DNA of 64,000 nt from Trogon surrucura (lineage: Eukaryota > Chordata > Aves > Trogoniformes > Trogonidae), in contig CM036620.1 in the NCBI GenBank assembly GCA_020746105.1, forward strand, positions 41,195,206 through 41,259,205, written 5' to 3'. The position numbers were made by a program, and so were the translations under genes. Positions within the stretch are counted from its first letter, which is position 1; every line of letters begins with the position of its first letter. Below are positions 1 through 13,377 of this stretch, piece after piece. Below the pieces are notes generated by a model that worked only from the letters and a program-made list of their open reading frames with translations, searched no databases and had not been told where the DNA came from.

Positions 1-694
1 CTGCTAAACGATCATCATATTAATTCTTTATGAGAACTCCTAACTTTAATGATTCAGGGATAAATTCTGCTGCTCGCAAACAGAAATGTGGAGACTTGTC
101 TCAAATTATTGCAGGTTTACTCCAAGTCAATCCAGTTTTGAGCCTCTTTTTGCATAGTAAAAAGAAATTGATTAAGTAATCTAAGTAATCCAAAATTAAC
201 TTGTCATTTAAAAGGTTAAAAAAAGATAATATGTAGTATGTTTTCTCAGTCTTCAGTCTTTCATTTCCTCCTTCTCCCTCTCTTTGTCACAACAGGAATT
301 GTGGACAAGCAAAAAAATCTGGTCCCTTTCCATTTCCATGAAGCATGGAACATGATTTCACTTTTGTAGAATAAAAGCGTTGGCTTTTCTTGGTCATTTT
401 TCCTTTTGGTCTGGGATCTACTACAAAGGAATAAGGCTTCAAGAAAACAATACAGCTGAGGCTGTAGGCTTAAAAAATCCCAAGGATGCAAACCTGCCAG
501 GGAGTGAAGCTAGACTGGACATAAAGGAAGCTGGGTTAATGGAGTATTGAAAGCTCATAAAAGAGCAGTAGAAAAATTAGGAAGAAACATTAGATGAAAC
601 TTCATAATCGCTTTCTAATGATTTATATATAAATTATTGAAACAGTATTTTGTAATTTTTTTAAGTTTTAGTCTCTGCATATGATCTTAATCGT
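1..694. other. AT-rich non-coding stretch, no gene seen
   Basis: Unique-looking AT-rich sequence with no frame that resembles a known protein. A 76-codon open frame on the minus strand (261-491) is lysine/arginine-rich at its end, matches nothing I recognise, and is of chance length. No RNA gene or repeat family is recognised. Confidence 0.6.
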
Positions 695-886
695 AATCAC
701 AGAATGGTTTGGGTTGGAAGGGACCTTACAGATCATCTAGTTCCAACCCCCCTGCCATGGGCAGGGACACTTCCCACTAGATCAGGTTGCCCAAAGCCCC
801 ATCCAGCTGCACCTGGAACACTTCGAGGGAAGGAGCATCCACAGCTTCTCTGGGCAGCCTGTTGCAGTGCCTCACCACCTCATGGA
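695..886 (-). mobile_element. CR1 LINE, 3' end fragment (J/X-like tail)
   Basis: On the minus strand this is the 3' untranslated end of a 5'-truncated CR1 retrotransposon. The left edge is the complement of the terminal ATTCTGTGAT repeat. It is followed by the complement of the conserved block around TAGATGATCT and AAGGTCCCTTCCAACC, then by the palindromic GCCATGGGCAGGG-type segment. The right part is the complement of the end of the reverse-transcriptase frame (the block containing ctgggcagcctgttgcagtg). The same tail type is present at 39.29-39.44 kb and in the SINE at 31.4 kb, which groups the three. No target-site duplication was sought, because CR1 insertions usually lack one. The fragment is non-coding and cannot move. 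Confidence 0.93.
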
Positions 887-3800
887 AAAATACTTAACGT
901 GTGCATCTGAAACTAGTTGTGAAAACTGTTAAGAATTTGAAACTTTAAATAAAATAAAAAACACCACAATTTTCACAATGTCAAGGATAAGTGTTGAAAC
1001 CAATTGTCATTTATTTATTGCTACTTTTTAGCTCATACTGTAGTTGTATAGAGAACATTATAATCATTATGAAAACAGAAGGACTGTTCTTGCATCAGGA
1101 GTTTTCTGTTTGTCTTTCAGATGATATTTTTGCCTGGCATTTACAGATTCTGTAGCAAAGCTGTTAATTTAATTTTTACATTTGCTACCCAAGGGAAGGA
1201 AGATAATTTCTCTTGTAAAAATAATACAGAAAGTCTTAATATTTCTTTATTGAAATGTTTCCCTTTTGGAAAACAAGATTTTCTGAAAGTCAGTCATTTC
1301 TTTTGTGAAGAATCTTCACTTTTTTTGAAAAACTTCAAGACTGTAATAATAGAAAATTAATTAAGAGTGGAAAATAAAAGAAGACATGAGAATGGATTTC
1401 AAAAGCATTTTCACTTTACCTTGCATCATAGTTTACTCTTGGAAATGAAAACAATTCTGACCCGTTCTCAGATTTTAGGTTTGCATATATTTTAACTTTT
1501 TAGCTTTGCTAAACAGTTTCAAAGCTGTTCAAAGAAGTCAGTCTGTAATTATCCTTACATCTCCTTTCTTTTTTCCTTTTTTTTTGTTGTTTTGCTTAGC
1601 TTTGCTTAACAGGCAAATATAAATAAGAACCAGTAATAAATTATGAAGCATTTGAACACAAACTTTTTCACAGCATAATGCCTTGAAAGCTTTGTAACAA
1701 AGACATATCAAAGAGTAGCCCCATTGTTCTATTTTAAGACTTGAGAAATCTGAGGGTTTTTTAATAATATGTTAATGGAAACAGGATTTCCAACTATTTA
1801 TTAAAGTCTAATGAGAGTTTAAGTAAACTCTAATTAAAGTTTAATGAATTTAGAAAATTTTAATAAGTGTTGTGCTGTGTATGTGTGCTGAGACAGTGCA
1901 TGCTATTGTGAATTAGTTGGCAGAACGCGGCCTTTTATTGTTTGCACCTACAGCTTTCATAAACGTTCCTTTTGATTTTGCCAGTTCTGCATATCTTTAG
2001 AACGCATAAGCAATTTGAGAGGAGAGCATTGTATTCTAGTGCCCAAGCTGAAAAAACTGTTCTCCCTTTAGTTGCAGTTCCTTATTTCCTTTGTACTTTC
2101 AATAGATTTGTAGCACCTTGGATGTGCAAATGCATTTTTGCTGCAGTTGTCACTCCTTGTTAATGGTTAATTTTAAGGCCACAGCACGTGTAAAAATGTT
2201 GAACTATTAACACTACCACCAAAATCAGCACTTTATGAAGAACGCTGTAGGTGACAGAGTACCTCCTAAAAGAGGCTGTAAAAGCATCAAGATGCAGAAG
2301 GGAACTATGGGCTCAGTTAAAGCTCCAGCCAACTTTTTACCAAAACCCAACAGCTCTGTAGCTCCCACGGGTCCACGTCTCTCTACAGCAGTACAAGTAT
2401 ATGCACTGTACATCACCAGGACACTGACAACTCTAGAAAGTTTCTTTTGCTGCATTCCAAATTCCAAGTTTTACAGCTTCCTCACCACTTGCTTCTATAA
2501 ACAGGATGAAGTCTGAATTTTATGCAAAAAACCCAAGTTTGTAAATGTCTCAGGCAGCCGGGTAAAAAATTACTTGTCATTTTCAATTTAAACTGCCAGT
2601 TGAGATTTGAATAGACTTTGTAATGCAGAAACATTGTCTTTGAACAGCTTTGAGAAGTTGGACATTCTTACAACTGTAGAACAACCTGGTAGAAGTAGTT
2701 ACTAGAATAGATTCCAAAATCCACTTTACAAGATGTCTATATATGCGTCATATAGATAATTTTTTGTGTATTTCCAGTTCTGGAACTTTGTCTCCTCTCT
2801 TTGGAAAATGGGCCAAATAAGTTTGAAAAACTGTGGCAGTCGATAAGCAATTATATTCTGCATATATTATTAGCCTTGTTTTTTCTCCGTAGTTCGAATA
2901 GATGTCATTTAAGAAAAAATTATTGTAATGCAATTGCTTCCTTGTAAAACCATAAGTAGATGGAAAAAAATCTAAAGAAAAAAATAAATAGATGCTTTAT
3001 TGTATTTACACATTTTTCTAGGTATTAGACACAATTCAAGAAATTTAATGTTTAGTGAAGTGCCTTGAGGACTAAAATATATAGCTATTAAAGGTGTCTG
3101 TTTTTTCAAATATACTCAATACAGAGACAAAAAAGAAGTTTTGGAAAGTTTTTAACCTCTTGTTACCTTCAGTGACATTTGTCTTGCAATTAGTTATGCT
3201 TTTTCCATTTGTGCCACTCCATTGCTAACACTCTTTTTAGTCCTTTGTAGGACTGAAGATGCCTAAATTTAGAATTTAGAAAAAAACACCGTCTTTTAGC
3301 ACAAACAGACCTTTGGCAGGCTTCACACATCCGTAACAGCTGTTATAATTTGCCGTAATTTTTTATGCAACATCATAAAGGAAAGGCCGTAACTCCCATC
3401 TCTGAATGCAACTGGCATATTTCTTCCTGCTTCTCCTACTGCGGACTGCCAATTATCAAGAGTGAGTAATGAAAGAGTGAAGCCTTTGGAGCAGCCAATT
3501 CTCAGAACCATTAGTTTTCTTTTATACTCCAGCCTAATTCCAGGAATGTACTAGATGGGAAATAAGACATATCATGTCATTTCAGGATAATACCATGTAA
3601 TTTGGGGGTAATAAAGAATTCATTTCTAGAGAGAGAAGTGATCTGATATGGAAAAGTTCAATTTCTTTCTCCTGAGAGAGCTTTATCTCTTCAGATGTGA
3701 CCTTGTATAATTAAATATATTTCAAATATCAAGAGAAATGGCAGCAGAGCAGACAATAGAATTCTCCATTTTATGTAGAGGTGAAATGAAATTATATGAA

Positions 3801-6800
3801 GCAGTCAGTGTAATATAGGATGAAGTAGATTGCTACTATTCATTGTTTCCAGTGGAATCCTGCTGTTTGATTTTATTCATTACAGTTTCATGAGAAGGCA
3901 ATTGTATTGTGTCTGTCTGACTAGAGTTTTAGGCATACACTTAATTGCATTAATTCAGAAAGTAATGGCAAGAATCAGTACTTAATTGCTGTTATTACTT
4001 GAATATAAAAGAGAACAGAGATTGTGTCCACTGAAGGAGGAGTTACAAATTTCACACATGAGATAGCAGGGGCTTGGAAGCTACAGTTCTGATTCTTAAA
4101 GGAATATGTGTTTAATAAAATAAGATCTAAATCCCCTTTTATTTCAACAGTTGATTAAAAATATTTTTGAAAAAAAATTCTTTCCCAAACCACCCAGTTT
4201 TTTTTCTAAAAACAAGCAACCTCAATAGGGTACATTAGATAGTTTTGGATAGTTTAAGATGATAGGCTCAGACACAAAAATTCCTTTATTACCTGTAGAT
4301 TGAATCCTATTGCATTAACATACCTGATAATATAATGGCAAACTGGTGTTGTCTCAGCATGGTTTTAAGTCTGGTTTTGGAAGTGTCAGTCCTTATTACA
4401 GTCCTTATGCTGAAGCAGAGTGACAAAAGGTGATGGTTGATGACATGTTAACTGCTGGAAAGGAGCAACAATGGCTGAAAATATTCTTTCCTGAAACCAG
4501 GATGCATCCTCTCTTGCATTTTCACATTTCACATTCAGTCTTTTTGAGCTGTTACTTAACTGTAGTGCCCTGCTAGCTATTGTGTTCATTGGGTTACTTT
4601 CTGAGGAGAGGCATGGGGTTTCTCCTCAGGCTCAAGATCACACCTAATTCAAGTGAGCCGTAGAGCATTCTAAGGAAGAAAGAACGAGCACGTTACCCTG
4701 TGTCTCCTCTGCTTGCACCGTGGCCAGACTGCTGATGGCAGACTTGTCCTTGGACCACCTTAGACATGCTTGTCTTGAATTAGCAGGTCTTTTGCAGCTG
4801 GGAGCATGGATGCCTGGAGTCTGAGTTACAGCAAGTGCTGTACTTGAGTCTGCACTCTGACAAGCTCTCTGGAAAGCACGGCAAACAAAATTTTTGTAAA
4901 TGTTTTCTTTCGTTCTGATTTTACAGCTTGGGCACCAAGTGGTATGGTACTGTCAGATCCTGTCTAGAAAATATTTAATAGCTGAAACTCCTTGCAGTAG
5001 ATTGTCCCTAGGCCTTTTCTATATGAATGGCACAATTCTTAAAGCAATAACATAACTTAATGTAACATGGTAAATTTTGTTCTACAAGTGGAGCCTGCTG
5101 GAAAATTAGATTTAGATTTCCATTCACTTAGGATACTCAGAATTAATGGCATTTCAATACCCACCGAAAAGGCAGTTTTATGAACTTGTGCTATGAGGTA
5201 GATTAATAATACAGCAAGGTGACTCTTAGTATCGAGATGGACTTTTTGTTTCCTTTGCATTGTATCAAATGTTAAGGAATGTAAGACTTGAGCATAAAAA
5301 AATCATTAATGTTTTTCTCTATGTTTTAATACAAAAATTTCAGCATAAAGTATGGAGTGGGGTTTGGCGTTGTGGTGGTTGTGGGGCTTTTTTCCCTAGT
5401 ATTGATATATCTCGCCACTCTGAGGTGACAGAGCAGTGTGTCAAAGACACTCTGTTTTATAACAGTATCATGTGTTCTGGTAAATAATTTGCTTTATGCC
5501 ACAGTGAAGCCATGAGTTAGATCTTATTCTTGTGGAAAGCAGCTTCTTGGAGTTCTACAGGGAGATGAATCATTTCTTCCAACGTAAGGGCTTCTTCTAT
5601 ACATTCTTGTCTCTGGCATGGTAGCCTTTGACTCTACAAAAAAAATGCTAATTTTCCCCTTATGGTTTTGGGGTTTTTTTGAAAAAGATAGTGGGGTTTT
5701 GAATGTGATGTGAAGATAAACATTTTGAGATGATTTTCTTTGCTAGTGTGGCAACTGTTGACTGATGCTCGCGTTCAAAAGAAAATTTCTTTTATCTTCT
5801 CTTGCAAGTGTCCTTCGGTGGTCATGATCTAAACAAAGATTAGAATACGAGAGCATTTCATTTTACAGGTCCAAATACACACCAGCTACTTAATTCTCTC
5901 CTGTAATTCGAGAATCTAATATCTTGTGAAGTCAATGTGAGGGAGAATAAGTGAAATAGGTGGTTTCAACGTAACTTCAAAATAATGTTGCGTTCATTAC
6001 CTCTTGAACTATACTGCATACTTTGTAGAAATCACACTTCACTGAAAGTTTAAAACATTTCAAATTTAGTGTTGCTGGGTTTTTGTAACTGATGTGTACA
6101 TCAGCTCAAATCAGGTCATGAAAGTTTATCATCTTCCTAAGTAGTAAAAATTAATTGTATTGAAGTTGCCATTTCATGTATTTTTTTGTACTACTAAAAT
6201 ATTCACTTTTATTTTCTAAATTGCAGTTTTACATTTCAGTTGGCTCTAAAATTATATGATTAGTTTACTGTTTGTTACTTTTTCAAAATGCAAATTGCAA
6301 CTGAGTATCCAAACATGAATTATGCAAATTCATATACAGTGTAATGTAAAAAGTCCTAGTTTAAGCTTATTAATTTCACTAATAATCCTCAGTATCAGCT
6401 ACACATATGAATTCCTTTGAAATGCTTAAGAATTACTTGTTATAAAGGGCCAAGGAATTTAAGTAGTATTTTCTGCACTCCCAATTGTGCAGAATACATA
6501 GAATAAAAATATATGTGAGGAATGCATGAAGCCACCATTATTTTGGTGGTTTGTAGTCAATTAGCCCAGAATTGCTGCTGAAGAGTTAGTTTCATACAGA
6601 AGTGTGCATAGTTCCCCTTTGTACAGTTTTCCTTCCAATTAAAAGGCAGTTGACAATGCGAACCCAGGCTTTTAGGACAAATAAGTGCAAAATAATAAGA
6701 CATTTCAGTGATGGCTTAAATGGGTGGTTGCTAGCAGCCGAAAGGGGATCTGATAACGCATGTCATGTGTTTATCTGTTCCTGTGTGTTGCCACAAAATG

Positions 6801-9800
6801 ATGTGATGATGATAACAAAGGATTTGGTAAGAGGATGACTAGTATATTGTTTATTTTTTACATTGTAGCAGTACAATTATTTACGTGTGGTTAGAGTAGT
6901 CTTTGGCAAAACAGTCTCAGCAATTGACCTTTTCTAACTTTTCACCCTTTCCTCTGGGTGAGCCTAATATGCTCTCAGTTATGTTGGCATCTGAAAAAAA
7001 TTGCAGCGATTACGAAGAATTTCTACTGATAGTGCTTAGATGTAGTCCTTCACTGTTACGTACATGCGCAAAAGTAGAAATAAAGGAAAGTATTTCCTTT
7101 GAATTGCTTTAAATTTAAGTTATGTTATTTTATAGAGCAAAGTGATATTATTTTATAAAGGTATGTTTAAAATAAGAAAAGAATCTTTCAATATATCATT
7201 AATTTTGTGTTGCCAGTGTCTGAAGTAAAGGTAGATATCAGTTTTCAATGGAAGCATTACCTTTACTGTAAGTTTCCTTATATTAATCAAAACCATTTTT
7301 CAACTACTTACAATTATGAGAAGTTATTTGTTTCTCTCACCTTTTTCTTCTTCTGTTCACATTCTTTTTCTCAAATAAGCGTGTGTATATAGAGAGCATT
7401 TTTATGTGTGTTTGGGCAAGAAATGTGTATGGGCATCTGTATGTAGCTCTCTCTAACTTCTTTTTGAAATGATGACATCTACATGTCAGGCTAGTGCAGC
7501 GTCTTCTTTCTGGCATCCTGAAAACTCCCTGATCCAGCTGAGCCCTACCAGTAGTTTGAATTTTCGCTTTAGAAGTTCTCACGGATGAGCACAACTGGCA
7601 CTGTAATGACCTAATTGTGATCTTCTGTTCAGGTTAATCCAAATATTATTCTTTGTTTTATTAACTATATAATGGCACAGTGTAGCTTGGCTACAGACTG
7701 GATTGGTAAAATGCTTGTCTTGAGAAGGGATTTTGTGAACGCTCACTAAACCTGCAACCAAAAGAACTATTAAGTAATTTTTATTTTTTTTTCTAAAAGA
7801 AATAAAGGGTGAAGGGATACTCCAAAGAATTTAGCTACTAAAATCTCGAACTCTAGGGAATGTATGAAAACTGTATTGAGAAGATTGCCATAGAAATGAC
7901 AAAAAACAAACCTCTGACACAAGCCTCACCCACATCCCTCAAAATTCAATTCTCTGTTGTGAACCAAAGGTTCTTGAGAAGTCTTTTTTCTTTTTTTTTT
8001 TCAAAGCAAAGATGCTGAGAATCTTTTTTCCTCAAAGAAATAATCTATTTTTTTCTAGTTATGCATAAGCAGTTGAACTCTTTTCTGAAGTTACTCTGAT
8101 AAGAAAATGAAACTAAATCTTCATTGAGTCCACAACGTGGAAAATTTCAGTACTGATCATTAAATTCTTGTACATTGAAAACAGTTTTGTAACAAGGAGT
8201 TCTTGAGAAACATTATTAGTAAATAGTGATACAATTTTCTCTGCATAAAATAATTAGCAAGCACCTCTGGTATGTCCTGACCACTTCTAAATAGTGGTGT
8301 ACTAGGCTCATTATGGCTTGGTGTGATAACATTTTCTTCTAAAGGTAGTTAATCTGTGAAATACAGAATTTGGTGAATTATCACAGAGGGATTTTTTAAA
8401 ATTGCCTGTAGAAGGGTAAGATTTTTTCAATTCCTTCTACTTTGACTTACCTCTACAGTCATGATGATGGATTGAGGAGAAAATCAAGTTTCTTGAACAT
8501 TAGTTTTCCGTGACAGTTCATATACACTTATTCATTTGCAAATGTAAAAGACGACGAGTTTTTATTCCTGCTATTTTTCATTTTAATTAGAAAGCTAGTA
8601 GTCAGCAGCATACATTCCCTAATATCACAGGGAAAAAAAAATGACAAAAAATATTTTAATTAGTTCAGCATAACTGTATGGAATTCTTGTATTCATGAGC
8701 TATCTTAACCTTAAATGAAAATACCTAACTAACTGAAGCCCTAGATCATGCTACTTGTAAAAGAACAGAAAAAAAAAAACATTTCATTTTGATTAATGTT
8801 TGCCTTTGATCTTCCTTTTGAAAGGCAAAGGAATTTTCAGTACAGGTATTATTTTTCCTGTTACCCACAGTTCTCCTCTAGTGACTCTTTTCTCATGGGT
8901 TCCTAAGATGTGCCTTGATATATATCTCCTAATTTTGCAGATTAGAAGAGTAAAAATTAGTAATGTTCTAATCTTTTTTGTGAAATATTGTGAATTCCTT
9001 AGTCCTTACCTTGCGAAGTTTGATTTTTATGGAATTAAAATTAAAATATGTCTCAGATACTAAAAATGAGCTGTGGTGAATCATACCATATTAAAGTTTT
9101 TATTTTAATAATAGTTTTCCAGTATCTACTTACTGAGTAGAAGACATGATGGAAAAGAATTTTGTAATCATAAAAAAATGTACAGAATAAACCAGGTATG
9201 TATTTTTATACTAACCACTTAAATATCATCTCCAGAAGTTTAGGTATGACAACAGTCAGAATCAACAAGATTAATGAACCTCAAAGTCTTACAAATACTC
9301 TTATAAATACAAGGATTCTTTCATGTCTGTGCCCTGCACATGGATGCCCCCACATCAATCCACATAGAGGTAGAGTTGAGCATATTATCTTTTTTTAACA
9401 TAGAGAAGCAAACTAGTCACAGGAAGACTGCACAACAACAAAGCCGATGCTTTCGCGGTGCTTATTATTTGCTTTTTAAAGTGTATTTCTGCAGTGTTTT
9501 AGCAGGGAAAAGGAGATGAATCTCTGAATGTGTGCTCTGAAAAAAAAGACAGCCAGTGTATACAAAAAAAAAAGAGGATATTGTTAGCCCTGAAGACTGC
9601 TCATGAGAGTGCCTTCTTCCAGTTTTTAGCACAAACTAAACTGGACAGTATGCAGGTGTCAGCAGTGATGCTCAAAGTTATCAATTTTGTGTAGATTTGA
9701 AGAGCTGCAGGAACCTTGATAAGTTTTTTGAAAGTATATCATATTTCAGTCAGGGTTCTAAATTTTTCAAAGCAAACCTCCTTATTGTGATCACCCTTAG

Positions 9801-11595
9801 CTAACTGATTCTTCATACCAGCAAGAAGCTACAGGACTTGGTGAGAGTGGTTGTGCCAGGTTTAAAAGCAAACCCCGTGAGCTGTCTTAAAAACCTGAAA
9901 CCCACTTGAAATTCTAAACTTGCGCTCCCCTCTGGCTCTCATTGAGACCAAATCACATTACCTCTTTATTTAGACAACCGTGCAATGAGGAAGTATTACC
10001 AAGTTCTGTATTTAGTTGAGACAATCACCAGATACTTAGTGTCTCTGGAGGACAGTTGAAAAACTGAGAGCTGAGCTGCTGCTTTTTTCTCTCTTACCAT
10101 CTTCAGTGATTTTTTTTTTTTTTTCTAACTTTAGGTGGATATTTTGAAAGATGAGTTAGGGAGTCATGACTTGCACTGTATGCAGTTAAAAAGGTAAATA
10201 TTTATTAATAAATATTTTAGTATGGAAAACAATAAAAACCAGCTGGTTTTGACTTTTTGGAAGTGTTCGTCAGTAGTAGGTTTTGGGGATTTTTGTAACA
10301 AGATTTTATTTCCTGCAGTTTCCCAGCTACAGTTAGCTGTGCTTTTGTTTTCTGCATGTCTCCAAATGCTCCTGTAGAGGTTTCTAGACATGTACCTTTA
10401 TTTCTCATGTTATATTTTCAACTGGAGACAGTAACTGTGATGTAGCGACCATTTTTGTTCAGCAGATCTGATGGTCTTCAGTGCCTGTGATTCTTTTCTT
10501 GACTGTGAGCAATAGCATATGTAACAATCACATGAGCCTTTTGAAATAACAGTGTTTATACTAACAATAGGCATCGACTTTTAAGTGGAAGAACATGCTT
10601 TAAAATCTCCACACATTTATTTTTATGAAAGGTCTTGCTTCTCTGTAATTTCTAGCTGAACAGACTTGCTTTCGGTTAACCTTAGTAAATCGTATTTCTG
10701 TCTTTGCTTTCCATATTCTGAGTTCCCTACTGTCCCTAAAGAGTGTTACTTTTAAAACCTCTACATTCTTTTCGTGCCTGTTATGCTTTGACAGTCACCT
10801 AAAAGTAGCCCTTTTTTTTTTCCAGAATTATTTCTTAGCAGTGATTTAGTATTTGCAGAGACTGACATATCCTGCGCAGTTCTTCATTTCTGCCTTTGTA
10901 CCAGACCTTAAGCCACACTAATGTATGTGTTTAGTAACCTGTGTACCAATATAGCATCACCTTGTGTATGGGTAAGAAATTCTATAGTTCTTAATTTTTG
11001 TTGAATATTTTTAGGTGAAAATTATTTTCTCAGCCATCAGCTTCGAGGTTTTGAGCTTAGTCTACGTCTTGCAGAATAGTTTGAGCAAATTTATTTCTAC
11101 TTCTAAGGTGAGCTAAGTACTGACATGGAGGGCCTGGCAAGACATAAACAGAATTGTCTGTTGTGTACCAATATCCTAACCTACATTAATTCGTAGATTA
11201 AATTCTCACTTGACATAAATAAGTACCATTCTGTTTAATTTGAAATAGCCATAGGGATTAGCTCCGGTTGTGGTTCTGTTTCAATAAATTCCTCTTCAGC
11301 TTACAAGTATGTAAGACTGGACCATGATAATATACACAGTGCCTGTGTGTTATTCCAGATGCCCCGAGTCCTTGGAGTGATGAAAGAAAAATTGTTCTTT
11401 AAAGGATGTTATTGAATCTGTTCTGTAACTTCAATATATGAGGGGGGAAAAAACCAGCTACATCATTATTAGCAATTCTGACCATTATTAACAGCAGCAA
11501 ATGCCATGACTTTGATACTTTGTTTGTACCTTGCAGCTTTCCTACTGGCAGTGGGACAGTCCTACACCACCTCTTACCTTATCTGTGTCCCTTAG
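887..11595. other. 10.7 kb non-coding stretch without recognised repeats
   Basis: Long AT-rich sequence with no recognisable protein, RNA gene or repeat family. Small items seen are a palindrome flanked by 14-base direct repeats (1801-1847), two ATGCAAAT octamers 34 bases apart (6288 and 6322), a T15 run (10110-10124), and a sequence with splice-site-like borders around 59 open bases (10135-10193). Open frames of 60-93 codons occur on both strands, including an overlapping pair at 2.2-2.5 kb. None shows a domain, and their number fits chance. Confidence 0.55.
1801..1847. repeat. Palindrome between 14-base direct repeats
   Basis: Two 14-base repeats differing at one base (TTAAAGTCTAATGA at 1801-1814, TTAAAGTTTAATGA at 1834-1847) lie on either side of a near-perfect inverted repeat (AGAGTTTA-AG-TAAACTCT, 1814-1831). 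This is read directly from the sequence. It could be a small fold-back insertion or simply local slippage in AT-rich DNA. Confidence 0.75.
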
Positions 11596-11690
11596 GTTGC
11601 CCGTGGCAGCTCTGGCAGGGGGGTTGGACTAGATGATCTTTAAGGTCCCTTCCAACCTTTAACATTCTGTGATTCTGTGATTCTGTGATG
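11596..11690 (+). mobile_element. CR1 LINE, extreme 3' tail
   Basis: A severely 5'-truncated CR1 copy of about 95 bases. It holds the GGGGGGTTGGACTAGATGAT block, the GGTCCCTTCCAACC block, and a clean terminal array of the 8-base repeat ATTCTGTG (about three units). The intact tail with short upstream sequence is the normal outcome of target-primed reverse transcription that stopped early. The good match to the consensus tail suggests a fairly young insertion. It has no coding capacity. Confidence 0.93.
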
Positions 11691-12927
11691 TGCCCAGCTC
11701 GAATTCCTTACGTATTGTGAGGATAAGACAAAGGAAGATCTCCTTTCCCTTCCACACTGCTCCTGATGTCTAGCACCTCCAATTATATTACAGGCTATAA
11801 ACCCACAAGTTTAAAATTACTCCTTTTCATCATAAGATACTTTTAGAAATTGCTAATTGGCAAATATTTCAAAGGCTCTCCTGATACTTCAAATGGAAGC
11901 TGGGTCTGTGAAGGGTTCTGCAGTTAGAGGGGAAGCTTTTGCTCCTCCTTGCGGGATTTCAGATCTCTTGTCTGCAGTCACTCAGTTATCACCATTGATG
12001 GGGAATGTTTCACCAATGTGAATTACTCACTATCTATAGATTTTGGTTATTACTGCCTAATTATCCAAAATGCATATACTTAAGAATTCTGGAGGTTAGG
12101 AATGTGATCTTTGATATTCAGTCCAAAAATACTTTGCAAATTGTGCACTGTAAATGAAAAGATTTTGTAAACAGGCTGTAATAGCCAGACCTTCTTTCAT
12201 GAGATGCAGTCAGACTAGTATTATTTACCATCTTGGTTATAAATGTTTCTCACTGATGAAAAGATGCCACTAATCTTTTCCCTTTTTTTCTTATTCTAAA
12301 ATACATACTAAATGGCTTGTGTAACAAACATCCAGGAAAAATAAGATCAAGCACTTTTTTGCTCTAATTATTTCTGGTTTTCATTGTCAGTTTTCAGTTT
12401 TCATCTTCAGTATTGAAAGAAACAAAGAACTACAGGTTTCTGGGATTTTAATTGCTGTTTATTATCTAGTAGATATAGCAGGAAGATTGCAGGATTATGT
12501 AAAATTGTACCTGTAAATCTGTGAACGTGAATCAAATACAGTACCCACTCTTTCAAATAATCCAAAAGGACCTTTCAGGGACCAATTTTAATATATAATG
12601 TCAAGGTGGTAGTTGCATTGCAAGACATATTCTAAAAACTAATTTTGCAATACTTAATACTACGAAATTTTAACAGCTGCAAAAGATTCACTTTTGATCA
12701 TCTTTGGTTCCAGTTCAGTTATTTTCCTTAGTGCTTTTTTTTACCTTAATAGTCAGTATTAATGATATATTGTTCTCTGTTTCATATAAAAATTCCCCAT
12801 GATAAAACCCAAGTATTTTAAAATATTGATGAAATCATTGGTGAAAGGAAGTGAAGCTACAAGGGTCACTCTAAAGTCTTCTGCAGTTCATAGTAATTAG
12901 TTAGCATAACTTCAAACTGTGCATATG
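11691..12927. other. Non-coding stretch between CR1 tail and LTR
   Basis: AT-rich unique sequence between the CR1 tail and the solo LTR. I see no open frame of note, no RNA gene and no recognisable repeat. Confidence 0.55.
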
Positions 12928-13053
12928 TGTCCCGGGTTAGGGCTGGGCAAGAGGCTAAATGCTGACAGATGCTCTCTAACCCCTCTCCCTTCCCAAACAG
13001 AAAGGCAAAGGGAATGAGGTAGAGAGACTTCCAGGCTGGAAAACTAAACCAGC

Positions 13054-13059
13054 TTTAAT
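13054..13059 (-). promoter_or_regulatory. ATTAAA poly(A) signal of the solo LTR
   Basis: ATTAAA read on the minus strand inside the LTR, followed by a GT-rich stretch. It fixes the likely LTR orientation and marks the end of the R region. The plus strand here also contains AATAAA-like runs in the AT-rich part, so the assignment rests on the overall geometry. Confidence 0.55.
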
Positions 13060-13370
13060 AAAACAATAATAAATATAATAAACTATATACCAATATATAC
13101 AAATCGATATCGACCCCGACTCCCCCTCTCCACCCCTCAATAGCAATGCCCACTGACGCTGCAGAGCAGGCAGCACTGGGGAAGCCCCAGGCTCAGTGGC
13201 AGAGGGGAACGAGGTACAGGAGCTGGATTTGGGAACGCAGGATTGGAATCAAAGGCAGAAGATATGACAGAGTCTTCCTTGGGCTCTGGCCATTGAAGAA
13301 GAGCGAAAAAAGGAAGAACAGGAACTCTTAATTAACCTCCATGGCCTCTCAGCTTTATGCTGAATGTGAT

Positions 13371-13377
13371 GTATATA
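13371..13377 (-). promoter_or_regulatory. Possible TATA box of the solo LTR
   Basis: TATATAC on the minus strand, about 310 bases upstream of the proposed ATTAAA signal. This is a plausible U3 promoter position but a long way from the poly(A) signal, so the assignment is tentative. Confidence 0.35.

Noticed and set aside
2225-2516. Overlapping 80- and 93-codon frames on opposite strands
   Set aside because: Overlapping frames on both strands are common where a short stretch lacks TA-rich stops. Neither product resembles a known protein.
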